Origin: Forficula auricularia
Lineage: Eukaryota; Arthropoda; Insecta; Dermaptera; Forficulidae
DNA: 64,000 bases
Assembly (NCBI GenBank): GCA_024734495.1
Contig: JALMQS010000030.1
Location: 9,960,378 to 10,024,377, forward strand
Direction: 5' to 3'
In this document: piece after piece, positions 44,983 through 55,945 of the stretch
Layout: each line of letters opens with the position of its first letter
Numbering within the stretch: position 1 is the stretch's first letter
Notes under the pieces: model-generated
The model's input: the letters and a program-made list of their open reading frames with translations, nothing else
Database searches by the model: none
Told to the model about the DNA's origin: nothing
Program-made: the position numbers and the translations under genes

Positions 44983-45068
44983 TCATGCATTTTTAAATTT
45001 TGTGAAAACCTTCATACATCTTTCTAATGAACTTTCATTCAAAGAATTGACATAATTAAACAGCCCTT
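44983..45068 (-). other. Possible terminal exon of the C2H2 gene at 45130-48224
   Basis: Minus strand, after an acceptor-like CTAGCAG, one frame reads GLFNYVNSLNESSLERCMKV and then FTKFKNA before a stop. This looks like a short helical C-terminal segment. No donor of matching phase was found in the preceding exon, so the link is unproven. Confidence 0.3.
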
Positions 45069-45129
45069 CTGCTAGAATCTATAAATTTAAGATTTTTGAT
45101 TTATTATTAGTGTTTCAAAGCAATTTTTT

Positions 45130-48100
45130 TCAGATAGACACCTGTCGTCTTTTTTCGAATTCGATTAATATCTTTGAATTTTGGTCATCGTTTTTCTCTT
45201 TAATTAAATCATTAATTTCTTCTTCGTGATGTATTTTGCTTGTGGTATGTTCTTCAATATATAAATCTTCTTCAGTGATTTCTTCACTGAATGAAAGTCT
45301 TGCAGTAACTCCTGCAGTTAATTTTTCTGCGATAATCTTTTGTTCTGCTTTTGATAATCTTTTAGTTCTTAATTCATCAACATGTCCTATATGTGTTTCA
45401 AAATATTTCACAGAAACCAAACCTAATATACATATAAGTGGGATGGGTGCGAGGTAGATAAAAATCGTGTTCCACTGAAATGTGAAGTGTTTATTAATAT
45501 ATACAGATATTTACAATGCGGTTTATATTATTTACCTGAAATGTGAAACTCGAAATTTCAGGTCCTTTATTTAGTTTTAACAATGATGTTTAATATAAGT
45601 GAATTTATATAATATCTGGTTATTAAATATTGTATATTAACAATGTGTTTGTATTGAGCGTTTTAAATTGACTCTCTACTGCTTGATGTCTCAATCTATT
45701 ATGTCGCTTGCTTGTCCTTGTCTTCCCCCTCCACTCGTCTTCGTGTGTGGGTGTTTCGAGCTTACATCTCCCCCCCCGCGGAGGAATTTTGAGAGAAGGG
45801 TATCAGTTTATTGACATGGAAAAGTGTGTGATTTCTTCCTTTTTTGTGTAATTTACTTTGTATATAGAGTTTGAAACTCTTTGTAGTATTTTAAATGGGC
45901 CTTTTCTTATCTTGTCTAATTTTTTTCTATTTAATTTGTTCCCTGTATCTACATACACTAAGTCGTTTTTCTTGAATTCATATTTTTTTTTATTTTTATC
46001 TAGTCTTGTTTTATTTTGTATGAAATTTTTATTTGAGTTCTCTAATGCTTTTTTTCTGTCTTCTTCAAGATTTCTTACTGATATAAATTCCTCTGGTACT
46101 ATACTTGTATCCTTGCCGTACAATAAGTACATTGGTGAGAATCCTGTGACACTATGTATTGTTTTGTTGTATTCTTCTATGCTTTCTTTTGCCAGTTTAG
46201 GCCAGGATCTTTTTTTATCCGTATTTGCTTTGCATCTGATTCTGTTTGAGATCGACTGGTTAACCCTCTCAATTAGACCATTCGATTCAGGGCAATCAGT
46301 GCATGTAAATATTTGTTCTATATTTTTCTCTTTTAAATATTTTTTTAATTCTGTGGAGTTTATGCCTGCGTACTGATCTCCTAGTATTATTTTGATGTTA
46401 TTATCTTTTGTGATGGGATCAATTAGTTTTATAAATTCTTTTGCTGTTTGACCTATGGATGTTGTGAAGAATACAAATCTTGTGAAATGATCAATTAAGA
46501 TATGGAGATATTTCTTTGTTGAGTTATTACCTCCAAAACCGCCTATAGTATCTATTGACATTATTTCATAAGGTGTTGTGGCAGGACCCAGTTTTGATGT
46601 CAGGCCTAATTTCCTTATTGATCTCGTTTTATTCTCGTTACATATTTTGCATTCTCTGCAGAATTTTTCTATTTCTCTATCCATATTTTTAAAATAATAG
46701 TTTGGTCTGATTTTGGCAATTAGGTGTTTCGTTCCAATATGACCGTAAAATTCATGGATCTTTTTTATTAGTTCCATGCCAAATGGTTTGGATACAAATA
46801 TTCTAGTTTTACTATTTTTTGTTATCTTAAATTTTATATCTCCTCTGTTTATTACTTTTTTTGAATTTTTTATTTCATGTTCATTTAATCTTTGGTCTTC
46901 CTTTATTTCTTCTATTGATATTAAATTGACTGTTTTTAGCACATCTTCTTCATTTTCAAAGGATTCCAGAACTGGGTTCCTGGATAAGGCATCTGCTTCC
47001 AAATTGTCCTTTCCAGGAGCATATTTTATGTCGAAATTGTATTGTGATAAGTAGTGTATCAAATCTCCAAGAGGTTCGTCTGTCCTTACTTTGACTTTTA
47101 AGTTTTCTAGTGGTTTGTGATCGGTTATGACTGTGAATTTTTTTCCGATTAACCAATATTGCCAATAAAGAATAGCCTCTTTTATTGCCAAGCATTATAA
47201 GAAAATTGCTGGTTTCTTTTTTTGTGCTGGTTTTGATTTCTTCGAGAAGTACGCCACTGGGTGGAAAAAAATATATAAGTGGGATGGGTGCGAGGTAGAT
47301 AAAAATCGTGTTCCACTGAAATGTGAAGTGTTTATTAATATATACAGATATTTACAATGAGGTTTATATTATTTACCTGAAATGTGAAACTCGAAATTTC
47401 AGGTCCTTTATTTAGTTTTAACAATGATGTTTAATATAAGTGAATTTATATAATATCTGGTTATTAAATATTGTATATTAACAATGTGTTTGTATTGAGC
47501 GTTTTAAATTGACTCTCTACTGCTTGATGTCTCAATCTATTATGTCGCTTGCTTGTCCTTGTCTTCCCCCTCCACTCGTCTTCGTGTGTGGGTGTTTCGA
47601 GCTTACATACATACAATATAATATTATATATATATAATGATAATTATAAATAGTAGGTATAAACACTTACCATTTCTTTCGATTTTTACACTGAATCTTG
47701 AAGGACATACTCCTGAAATTTTAATGCTCCCTCTACATTTTGAATTAATTTTTTGACTTTTACTGATAAATCCTAAATTAGAATTGTGAAATTAATAAAT
47801 GAATATATGTTTAGGTTTAGTTACTCCACATTATGAAAAGAGCATAGGTACCTCTAATATCACTTCGATTACATTCGTAATATTTACGAGTCACTAAACC
47901 ACTCGTATCTGATGATCCATGACTATATGTATAATCAACGTCTCTATTTTCTAGGTGTCTCCAAACTTCAAACTCTTCTAAACTTATAAATTCCAAATTA
48001 GATTGTTTAATATTTTGAGAATGTGTTTGCGTCAAATGTTTAATTAAAACATCATGATATCCAAGAGGTTCTTTTTTTTCTTTAGGACACAATGGACATA

Positions 48101-48224
48101 AAATATGATTTTTTTTAGATTTATTTATCTCGACAACTTTATGAATATTTCTCAAATGTCTATTCTTTTCAGATTGCCTGCCAAATGTCTTATTGCATAA
48201 TTCACAAATAATTTTGGCATCCAT
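45130..48224 (-). CDS. C2H2 zinc-finger protein with Cys/His zinc-chelating domain
   Basis: The minus-strand exons are 47852-48224, 47671-47772 and 45130(stop)-45422. Both junctions are GT-AG in phase 1. Exon 1 starts MDAKIICELCNKTFGRQ, a C2H2 finger (C-x2-C-x12-H-x4-H). A second pair CPLCPKE..H-x4-H follows. Exons 1 to 3 together build a zinc-binding unit of the WRKY-GCM1/FLYWCH kind: YYECNRS, KCRGSIKISGVCPSRFSV, VKYFETHIGH. The sequence then continues as RTKRLSKAEQKIIAEKLTAG. Proteins with this architecture are common in arthropods and often look transposase-derived; the function is unknown. Exon 3 ends in an acidic tail and stop at 45130, or may splice on to 44983-45068. A whole LTR retrotransposon sits in intron 2, only 10 bp before the exon 3 acceptor. 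Confidence 0.7.
45434..45766 (-). repeat. 3' LTR
   Basis: 333 bp. On the minus strand it starts TGTAAGCTCGAAACACC and ends CCCACTTAT. One difference from the other LTR was seen (C at 45519, A at 47360). Confidence 0.9.
45803..47191 (-). pseudogene. RNase H (partial) and integrase of the LTR element
   Basis: The open frame is 462 codons. FTVITDHKPLENLK and APGKDNLEADALSR are the RNase H/connection end. HEFYGH..CRECKICNENK is the H2C2 zinc-binding site. SIDTIGGFGG, ILGDQYAG and ESNGLIERVNQS give the D, D and E of the integrase core. The C-terminal YEFKKNDLVYVDTG follows. The reading continues upstream in frame (HPVAYFSKK..) but for one stop at about 47192, where a glutamate codon is usual. The integrase looks intact although the element lacks other genes. 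Confidence 0.9.
47275..47607 (-). repeat. 5' LTR
   Basis: It has the same length as the 3' LTR. Its 3' end (47275) runs within a few T residues into pol sequence, leaving no primer-binding site. Confidence 0.9.
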
Positions 48225-49162
48225 GATACGAAAATACTAATATTTTTTCTCAGAAAAACTTTTTAATTTTGTAAGCTAAAAAAAAATAATTTTGTAAGAA
48301 AATATGAAATAAAAACATGTTTAAAATTTGGAAGTGACTATTCATTCCCACAATCGTACGAATAAAAAAATAATTATTCATACGATTGTCGTATGAATAG
48401 CAATGGCCTTAAACATTTTTATTTTAGGTGGACAGTATTTAAATGTTTGAAATAATATAATTTTAAGCTTACCTTATATTAAATATGTTACTAAATCAAT
48501 ATATATTTTGGTACAGTATTACAGTATGTTGTGTTAAACAAAGTGCTTAGTAGTAAAAAAGAAATTTGTTTGAGAACAGTTAATTTGAAAAACTGTCAAA
48601 CCAAATTCAAATATCGTGCATTTTTTTTTAAAGATAATAAAGAACTCAATAATTTTTAAAATTACTGTCATTATAATTAAAATACATATTAAAAAAAGCT
48701 TTAGAAAAATAAAGAAATAAATGAAATATAAATTAAATTTTAATCTATGAAAAATTGAAACTTGAAAATTGATTTTTTTCAATGAATATAGATATCTTTT
48801 AAGGTTTAAAAAATAATTGTTGCTTTTATCTATATCTATATCTATCTATCTATATATATATACATATATAGGTATAATTAATGCTAATATTTATAAAATA
48901 GAAGTTAGTTTCGATAAAGCAGGTTCATGTTCGAATCTGGCGGCTTTTTCAAACTAGTGGATTTATAATTTCCATCACTGGCAACACTGGTCCAGACAAA
49001 GAATTTATTTACATTGCTTTTCACTTTATCTATGATACATGTTATTTTATTTCGAGTACACTAATATTCAAGAATATAGACTTGTTAAATATTAAAAGAC
49101 TATTCCATTCAATATTATATGCTTTTAAATATTTGTTTGAACTAGGAGAAAATATATCCATT
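48225..49162. promoter_or_regulatory. Divergent promoter region between two zinc-finger genes
   Basis: The 938 bp between the start codons of the minus-strand C2H2 gene and the plus-strand 17-finger gene hold no coding exon. A palindrome ATTCATACGATTGTCGTATG lies near 48380. A motif-1-like element is at 48978. TCTATA microsatellite fills about 48828-48870. Shared control is inferred from arrangement only. Confidence 0.4.
48978..48989 (+). promoter_or_regulatory. Core-promoter motif-1-like element
   Basis: CTGGCAACACTG, 173 bp before the start codon of the 17-finger gene. It is close to the Drosophila core-promoter consensus YGGTCACACTR. The same 12-mer lies 98 bp before the phospholipase gene start. 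Confidence 0.45.
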
Positions 49163-52100
49163 ATGGCTGAAATTGCAATCATGGAACCCAAATATCCAAT
49201 GTATACAGGTTAGCTTCCACTTATCATGGAATATAATTAAAAGATTTTGTTTATTTATTAAATAATTAAATTTCATCTATATCGAACATTGTTAATTTTC
49301 TATTATTGTTTTAAATTAAACATTTAGGCTAGGCACGCACAGTGGATTTTCAGTTGACACAACAATATAGTTGGGTTGGTTTGAAATCATGATGAATTAT
49401 CAATTTATAACCAACTCTAATTAACTAACTAAGCTCGATTTTTTTTTTATCATAAGTGCTCATCGATCACTTTTGATTAAACAATCGAGTTAATCTGCAG
49501 TTGTGTTGTGTATGCACCTACATTAAACTTAATATATTTATGTCCATCAACTAAACTATCGCCTGACTTAAAATCGACTGCGTGTGTCTAGCCTTAAATA
49601 GAAAAAATTCATTTTTGCTTCGAATTGATCAGAATCTTATGCAGATTTTAAATACCTTGAACAGATTATATTTAACAAACTTATTTTAATCTATAATATA
49701 ATTATTTTGTGTTAATTTTAATAATTGTTTTGGCTTTAAATAAAATAATAAATTGGTTTAATTATAATAAACTTCCACTAGATTCAATTTTATTAATCAT
49801 TATATATTATTATTATTATTAGTTGTATGGGCGGGCAAAGCCCCACAAGAGATTTTTCCTAGCTTGGCAATGATACCATCTTCTCCAGATGTTTTTTGTA
49901 TGTTTTTAAGTTTGAAGATGTGTCCATGAATTTCTTCCCGTGATAGTGGGTTCTCGGACAGTTGAGAAGGTCATTGAATCTGGATTTTCATTGATCTAGT
50001 TCTGTTTATCAGGTTACGCAATTTCCTGCCTGGTTATTGAAGTAGTCCGCTAGACGAAGGCGTCGGGTTTCTTTAGAACCAGGGATTGTCAGTTCTTGGA
50101 GCGAGAAAGGCGTTATTATTTTTCAAATATTGATTTTTATTATATTCAAACGCCTCCCAATCTATCACAAACCCAAAGGTCGATCTGTGTTTCCTAATTT
50201 ATTTTAATAGATAATAAGTAAAAATATATTTTTCTAGGTGGGTTTTACAAATAAAACAAATATATGTTTTGAGTTTTATCTCGATATATATTTCGGGTTA
50301 TGAGCCCATCATCAGGAGTTACAAAAGAAAACTGCTGGGCTCATAACCCGAAATATATATCGAGATAAAAACTCAAAACATATTTGTTTTATTTGTGAAA
50401 CCCACCTAGAAAAATATTTTTTACTTATTATCTATTAAAATGTTTCACCTAGAACCGACACCAAATTCTTTAAAGATTAATTTATAATTGTCTTTCGACA
50501 CGGCCTCGTTGTGATTGCGCCCTGGGGTAAAGAATGTGATAGATTGGGAGGCATTTGAATATAATATAATAATAGTTTAATATAATATAATAATAGTCCG
50601 GCCACTACAGAGCTGCAAAAATGAACGTAGAAGAGATTAAAAATGAAATTCCAAATTCATATAGACAATAGGTATTAGCTTGAGTTCGGGGATCAGTGGC
50701 CAAAAGGATAGAGAGCTAAGGCTCTAATGAAGGCATCGCAGCGCACATGCGAAGATCCCGGGTTCGAACCCCGGCTGATCCTTTTGTCTATAATAAAAAC
50801 ATTTTCTTCGTTCCCTAATTTAATTGATTTTTATATTTTTGCCTCTGGCTGGGTTGGAACCCGTAATTTTGTTTTACATATATACCGGGTGAGTTTTTTT
50901 TATCTTGAGACAGTATTATAACTCAAGAACAGTGCATTATATGGAAAAAAGTTTAATTATATCGAGGGGGAAACTAAACTACCCTATTGATTGTTTTGTT
51001 TTTTTTAGATTAAGTATCAGTAAAGAAATATATAGGTTTCCATTTAAAAAACAGAAGTTGACCTTGAAATACCCTTCAAAGCTTGTTCTAGGTCCACAAA
51101 CAATAGTGTAGTTTAGTTTTCCCCTCGATATAAATAAACTTTTATTTGAAACTTTTTTTCATATATGCACTGTTTATGAGTTATATAATACTGTCTCAAG
51201 ATAAAAAAACTCAACCGGTATATATATATATTTAATTCGAATCAAGTCCGAATTGGTTCATTTATATTCTCTTGGACTCGATTTTAACTCGCTAGTGTCC
51301 ATTTGGGCCTTGCACATTTATATCTAACTAAAAATTGAAATTTTATCTTTTCAGGGCCACATTTCTTGTGCTTTGATTGCCACACAATGTTTATTAGCGA
51401 AGAATTCCTGTACAAACATCAATTGAAATGTATACATAGAAAATTACATTTGATTTTAAAAATGAAATTTCAATTGAGAAGTAATACATCAGCTGATGGT
51501 AAGTTCATTTATTTGATTAATAACCTTGGAAGCATTCTTCAAATTCTAATTTAGATGAAAATGTCCTCCATTTCGCAAGCCATTAGGATATTCAAGGGAT
51601 TAAGTTTTTCAAGATTCTATTTCTAATAATTTTCATTGATAAATGAATTCTAAATTAATTCCTTAGCATATTATATACTACTTATCTAACGATATTATTG
51701 AATGATTTCACAATTAAAAATAACTAAACTACAATAAACTTTTCTGCTCGATATTAAATTTCATTTTTTTAATACATTTATTTTTTTACAGATACTGAAA
51801 CTAGTGAAGATTATTATTGTGAAGAATGTTTGTCTGGATGGGAAAGTCAGGAAGGCTATTCAGAAGATGAACTCTTCACAAGTCATCTGAGCGATCGGAA
51901 AAACGGTGCTGAGATTAAATCGGAACCCCTTATTGCCATGATTCCTCAGAGCGAGAAGGCCCCTAAATTGACTTTTCATAATCGATATAATGCCGCCAAA
52001 CGGTCTTTACAATGTCCTAAAGATCAAGAAAAATTGAAACCAAAACAAACTAATCAATGTTCGGGAAATCATTCTAATAACAAGCATACAGACCAAAAGC

Positions 52101-53521
52101 CTTTCGTCTGTGATCAATGCGATAAATGTTTTACACAAAAAGGATCTCTCAAAAATCATTTGATTATTCATAAAGGCGAAAAGCCTTTCGTCTGTGATCA
52201 ATGCGATAAGACTTTTTCAGAAAAAGGATCTCTCAAAAGTCATTTGATTATTCATAAAGGCGAAAAGCCTTTCGTCTGTGATCAATGTGATAAGCGTTTC
52301 TCGAGAAAAGCTGATCTCAAAAGCCATTTACTTATTCATACAGGCGAAAAGCCTTTCGTCTGTGATCAATGCGACAAGGGCTTTTCACAAAAAAGTGATC
52401 TCAAAAGGCATTTATTAACTCATACAGGCGAAAAGCCTTTCGTCTGTGACCACTGTGAGAAGGGTTTTTCAGATAAGAGTAATCTTAAAAGGCATTTATT
52501 AGCTCATACAGGCGAAAAGTCTTTCGTCTGTGATCACTGCGAGATGGGTTTTTCACAGAAGGGGAATCTCAAGAACCATTTACTTTTACATACTGGTGAA
52601 AAGCCTTTCGTCTGTGATCAATGCGACAAGGGCTTTTCACAAAAAAGTGATCTCAAAAGGCATTTATTAACTCATACAGGCGAAAAGCCTTTCGTCTGTG
52701 ACCACTGTGAGAAGGGTTTTTCAGATAAGAGTAATCTTAAAAGGCATTTATTAACTCATACAGGCGAAAAGTCTTTCGTCTGTGATCAATGCGATAAGAC
52801 TTTTTCAGAAAAAGGATCTCTCAAAAATCATTTGATTATTCATAAAGGCGAAAAGCCTTTCGTCTGTGATCAATGCGATAAGACTTTTTCAGAAAAAGGA
52901 TCTCTCAAAAGTCATTTGATTATTCATAAAGGCGAAAAGCCTTTCGTCTGTGATCAATGCGACAAGGGCTTTTCACAAAAAAGTGATCTCAAAAGGCATT
53001 TATTAACTCATACAGGCGAAAAGCCTTTCGTCTGTGACCACTGTGAGAAGGGTTTTTCAGATAAGAGTAATCTTAAAAGACATTTATTAGCTCATACAGG
53101 CGAAAAGCCTTTCGTCTGTGATCACTGCGAGATGGGTTTTTCACAGAAGGGGCATCTCAAGAGCCATTTACTTTTACATACTGGTGAAAAGCCTTTCGTC
53201 TGTGATCAATGCGACAAGGGCTTTTCACAAAAAAGTGATCTCAAAAGGCATTTATTAACTCATACAGGCGAAAAGCCTTTCGTCTGTGATCACTGTGAGA
53301 AGGGTTTTTCAGATAAGAGTAATCTCAAAAGGCATTTATTAACTCATACAGGCGAAAAGTCTTTCGTCTGTGATCACTGCGAGATGGGTTTTTCACAGAA
53401 GGGGAATCTCAAGAACCATTTACTTTTACATACAGGCGAAAAGCCTTTCGCCTGTGAACACTGCGAGAAGGGTTTCTCACTAAAGTCTTATCTCAAAAAG
53501 CATATGAAAATCCACTCCTAG
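49163..53521 (+). CDS. Multi-C2H2 zinc-finger protein, 17 tandem fingers
   Basis: The coding exons are 49163-49208, 51355-51498 and 51792-53521, all GT-AG and in phase (1, 1), giving 639 aa. The start MAEIAIMEPKYP is followed by a lone Cys/His motif spanning exon 2 (FLCFDCHTMFISEEFLYKHQ), then EDYYCEECLSGW and an acidic linker. From about residue 150 on there are 17 fingers of the form CDQCDKGFSQKSDLKRH, joined by TGEKPF-type linkers. This is a nuclear DNA-binding protein by family. Helix residues at -1/2/3/6 fall into few classes (QSDR, DSNR, QGNN, EGSN/S). Fingers 4-6, 7-8, 11-13 and 14-16 are near-identical blocks, so the array has grown by recent internal duplication. No KRAB, BTB or ZAD domain is evident. 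Candidate AATAAA at 53562. Confidence 0.92.
50213..50440. mobile_element. PLE terminal hairpin
   Basis: The left arm (GGTGGGTTTTACAAATAAAA.., TTTGAGTTTTATCTCGATAT) is mirrored by the right arm up to GTGAAACCCACCTAG. A hammerhead-like motif lies in the left arm on the minus strand. The right arm keeps only its second half (CTGGGCTCATAACCCGAAAT), lacking the CTGATGA core. Confidence 0.75.
50279..50318 (-). ncRNA. Hammerhead-ribozyme-like motif
   Basis: Minus strand: CTC, CTGATGA, GGG..CCC hairpin, GAAATATATATC, GAG. Together with 6769, this is the best-formed copy with respect to stem I and cleavage triplet ATC. Confidence 0.5.
50690..50781 (+). tRNA. tRNA-like sequence with enlarged D arm
   Basis: The acceptor stem is a perfect 7-bp pair (GGATCAG/CTGATCC). 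The T arm is perfect (CCGGG TTCGAAC CCCGG), the variable loop has 5 nt, and the anticodon arm is 5 bp with a 7-nt loop (TCGCA GCGCACA TGCGA). TTTT follows at once. Between acceptor and anticodon arms are 39 nt instead of about 19; the surplus (AGAGCTAAGGCTCT) can itself form a hairpin. Loop position 33 is C, not T. It is probably a diverged tRNA gene or the head of a SINE (Arg-like backbone). I would not assign an isotype. Confidence 0.45.
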
Positions 53522-54815
53522 AAAATTGACTCTACTGCTTTTATTTTAAAAAACCAAATTAAATAAAAATCAGAAAAGGCCAACAGATAAATGTGGTTGC
53601 CCTGCTAATTACAAGGCAATTAAATTCGAAGCAGTTGAAACTGATCTATGACGACCAACAGTCATTCAGATTCAACCTTTGTGTCTAGTGAAACTATTTA
53701 TACTTCTCCCGTTGTATATATTGTATGATTCTTTTGCTTGAAAATTAAACAACTTACTCTCTGACATGTTCGAATATTTATTTTACCCATATTTGTCCTG
53801 TTTATATCTTAACTTATTTGTTCAATTATATTCATGCTTTATTCGTAAAATAAATATGAAATTGACAAGTGAAATTCCCTGCAAATACTCTCAAAGTTTT
53901 AGAAAGATTACATTAACATAGAATTAACATAGAATCGTATTAAACGTTCAATGTTACTTAGATGCACACTTTTGAATGTATAAAATACATTCGTGAGCCA
54001 AGTTTTACTTTTAGGTAATATTAATTTTAATACGAAATTCTTTTTGAAATTAACATTAATAGGAATAATAACTAAAATTTAAGATATATATTTATCTTTA
54101 CCATACATAAAAGGCTTATCCGAATATACTAAGAAAATATTATCAGTTCACAATATTCATTCCACTTTTAAACCAGTCACTTCAATCTCATTTATTTTTT
54201 CAAAATTAAATCAAAATAATTTAATTTTTTTAAGGAGGATTCTGACGATGTGTTATTCTCTTAAACTGATTCTTATTTTATTTTTTGGTTGAACATAAGA
54301 CAGGTTTTTTACTTTTATGATGTCGTATAACGGCGTTTCGAATACTTACATGCCTGTCATAATCAACATATAAATTTTTTATTTAAAAACATACCCTTGT
54401 TACAAATCAATACATATTACAATATTTTTTTTTATTTCGATATTAAATAAATATATCAGTATTAGGTATTGTTTCGCGAGATCTAGGAATACCGGGGTCG
54501 CTTTGAATTTTTAATTATATTAATCCTTTTTTAAATTACAGGTGCGTATTATAATTGAGATTTTACGGTAAAAGCCACACAACAATATTCCCTAATCAGT
54601 ACAGTAGACTTATCTTAAAATATTTATATCCAGATGAAGAATTAATATTCTATGATGGATGAGAACAACTATCAGAATTTATACATGTATTTATAACTAT
54701 TAATCCATTTTTCCTAAATATATATATTTTATTTTAACTCAAGATAATCTCTAAGATAGCCTTGTCTATTTTCAAAATATTTACTTGTTTAATTTTTTAA
54801 AATATGAAAGGCTTA
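53522..54815. other. 3' flank of the 17-finger gene, AT-rich
   Basis: A candidate AATAAA lies at 53562. No further gene or clear repeat was seen. A CTGACGA word at 54241 lacks the second core. Confidence 0.5.
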
Positions 54816-55381
54816 CGGCAGCTATCTCCAACCCAAAATCGTTGCCGGGCCAATGAAAAAAACCGAAATGTGAACTGGGCCACAATACAAGAAATAAATT
54901 TAAATTCAATAATGGGCCCCATCTGAAACTTTGAAGAAATTTTAGATTTATTAAAATTATTAGGAAAAATATTTTTAAAACAGGTACAATATACTAAATG
55001 TCTTTAATATTTTATGCAATACGAAGTTTCATACATATTTATAAATTTATTATTTAATTATATTAATCTTATTTTTAACTAATGTAATTCTTATCTGTAT
55101 GAAATTGAAAGTGAGATTTGTTTTTCAATTGTATCCGCAATTTTTTTAATATTAACTTCTAATTTAGAGGAGGCACAACGAAGTTGATTTGTTAAATTTT
55201 GATCTGTAAGTTTCCTACGATTTTTACAATTTTACACATAGCAGATATAATACCTAGTGCTAGTTGTGTTAAATTAGGAAACTTATCTACTTGGATATAT
55301 CTTTGATAAAATTCAATTTTATTATTTGTCTCAAACATGTATTTCAAATTAATACTAGATTGGAGATCTATCAATTCCAAT

Positions 55382-55945
55382 CAGTGGCGGATCATAAGCA
55401 AGGCCCACTAGGTCGTTTGAGCAAACTCAACCAAATTTTGTATACATAATCAGTGGACCCCCAGAAGTCTAAAAATGCAAAATCTAACAGCCCAAAATGG
55501 GTGGGGGGGCAAAAAATGAAAATAGTTCTTGTACCAAACTCAACCAAATTTTGTATACATAATCAGTGGGTCCCCAGAAGTCTAAAAATGCAAAAACTAA
55601 CAGCCCAAAATGGGGTGGGGGGGCAAAAAATGAAAATAGTTCTTGTACCAAACTCAACCAAATTTTGTGTACATAATCAGTGGACCCCAGAAGTCTAAAA
55701 ATGCAAAATCTAACAGCCCAAAATGGGTGGGGGGGGGCAAAAATGAAAATAGTTCTTGTACCAAACTCAACCAAATTTTGTATACATAATCAGTGGGTCC
55801 CCAGAAGTCTAAAAATACAAAAACTAACCCCCTCCCCTACATGATTATAAATAATTTTATTAAATATTAATTTAAGTGAGGGGTCAGGTTGTATGGTAAA
55901 ATCAAGTGGATGGCCACATCAGAACACGTCAGCTTATTTTATTTC
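55382..55945 (-). repeat. Interspersed repeat R1, copy E, inserted in hAT pseudogene
   Basis: This is the reverse orientation of R1, ending at right in TGGCCACATCAGAACACG. It contains four tandem units of 116-118 bp (starts near 55424, 55540, 55657, 55762), more than any other copy. It separates two adjoining parts of the hAT frame, so it inserted later. Confidence 0.8.

Larger units (their letters stand above)
45434..47607 (-). mobile_element. Ty3/gypsy LTR retrotransposon, internally deleted
   Basis: The two LTRs (45434-45766 and 47275-47607) are flanked by TACAT at 45429-45433 and 47608-47612. A polypurine tract (GCGGGGGGGGAG on the minus strand) abuts the 3' LTR at 45768. The interior encodes only the end of RNase H and the integrase. 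Gag, protease, most of the RT and any primer-binding site are missing. It lies in the same orientation as the host C2H2 gene. Confidence 0.92.
49209..51354. other. Intron 1 of the 17-finger gene
   Basis: 2.1 kb, containing a PLE terminal hairpin (50213-50440) and a tRNA-like sequence (50690-50781). It also has an inverted pair at 50885-51225 (CTTGAGACAGTATTATAACT and its complement), probably another TIR element. Confidence 0.55.

Noticed and set aside
45858..46376. 172-codon plus-strand frame
   Set aside because: It is the antisense shadow of the integrase frame.
52007..52201. Minus-strand frame under the zinc fingers
   Set aside because: It is a shadow of the finger repeats.
54241..54260. 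CTGACGA word after AAGGAGGATT
   Set aside because: No hairpin plus GAAA follows within a plausible distance.
55484..55774. Open frame with repeated 39-residue units (..[12 protein letters not shown]..)
   Set aside because: It is the translation of the 117-bp tandem DNA module. The same words appear in R1 copies with different frames and no shared start.
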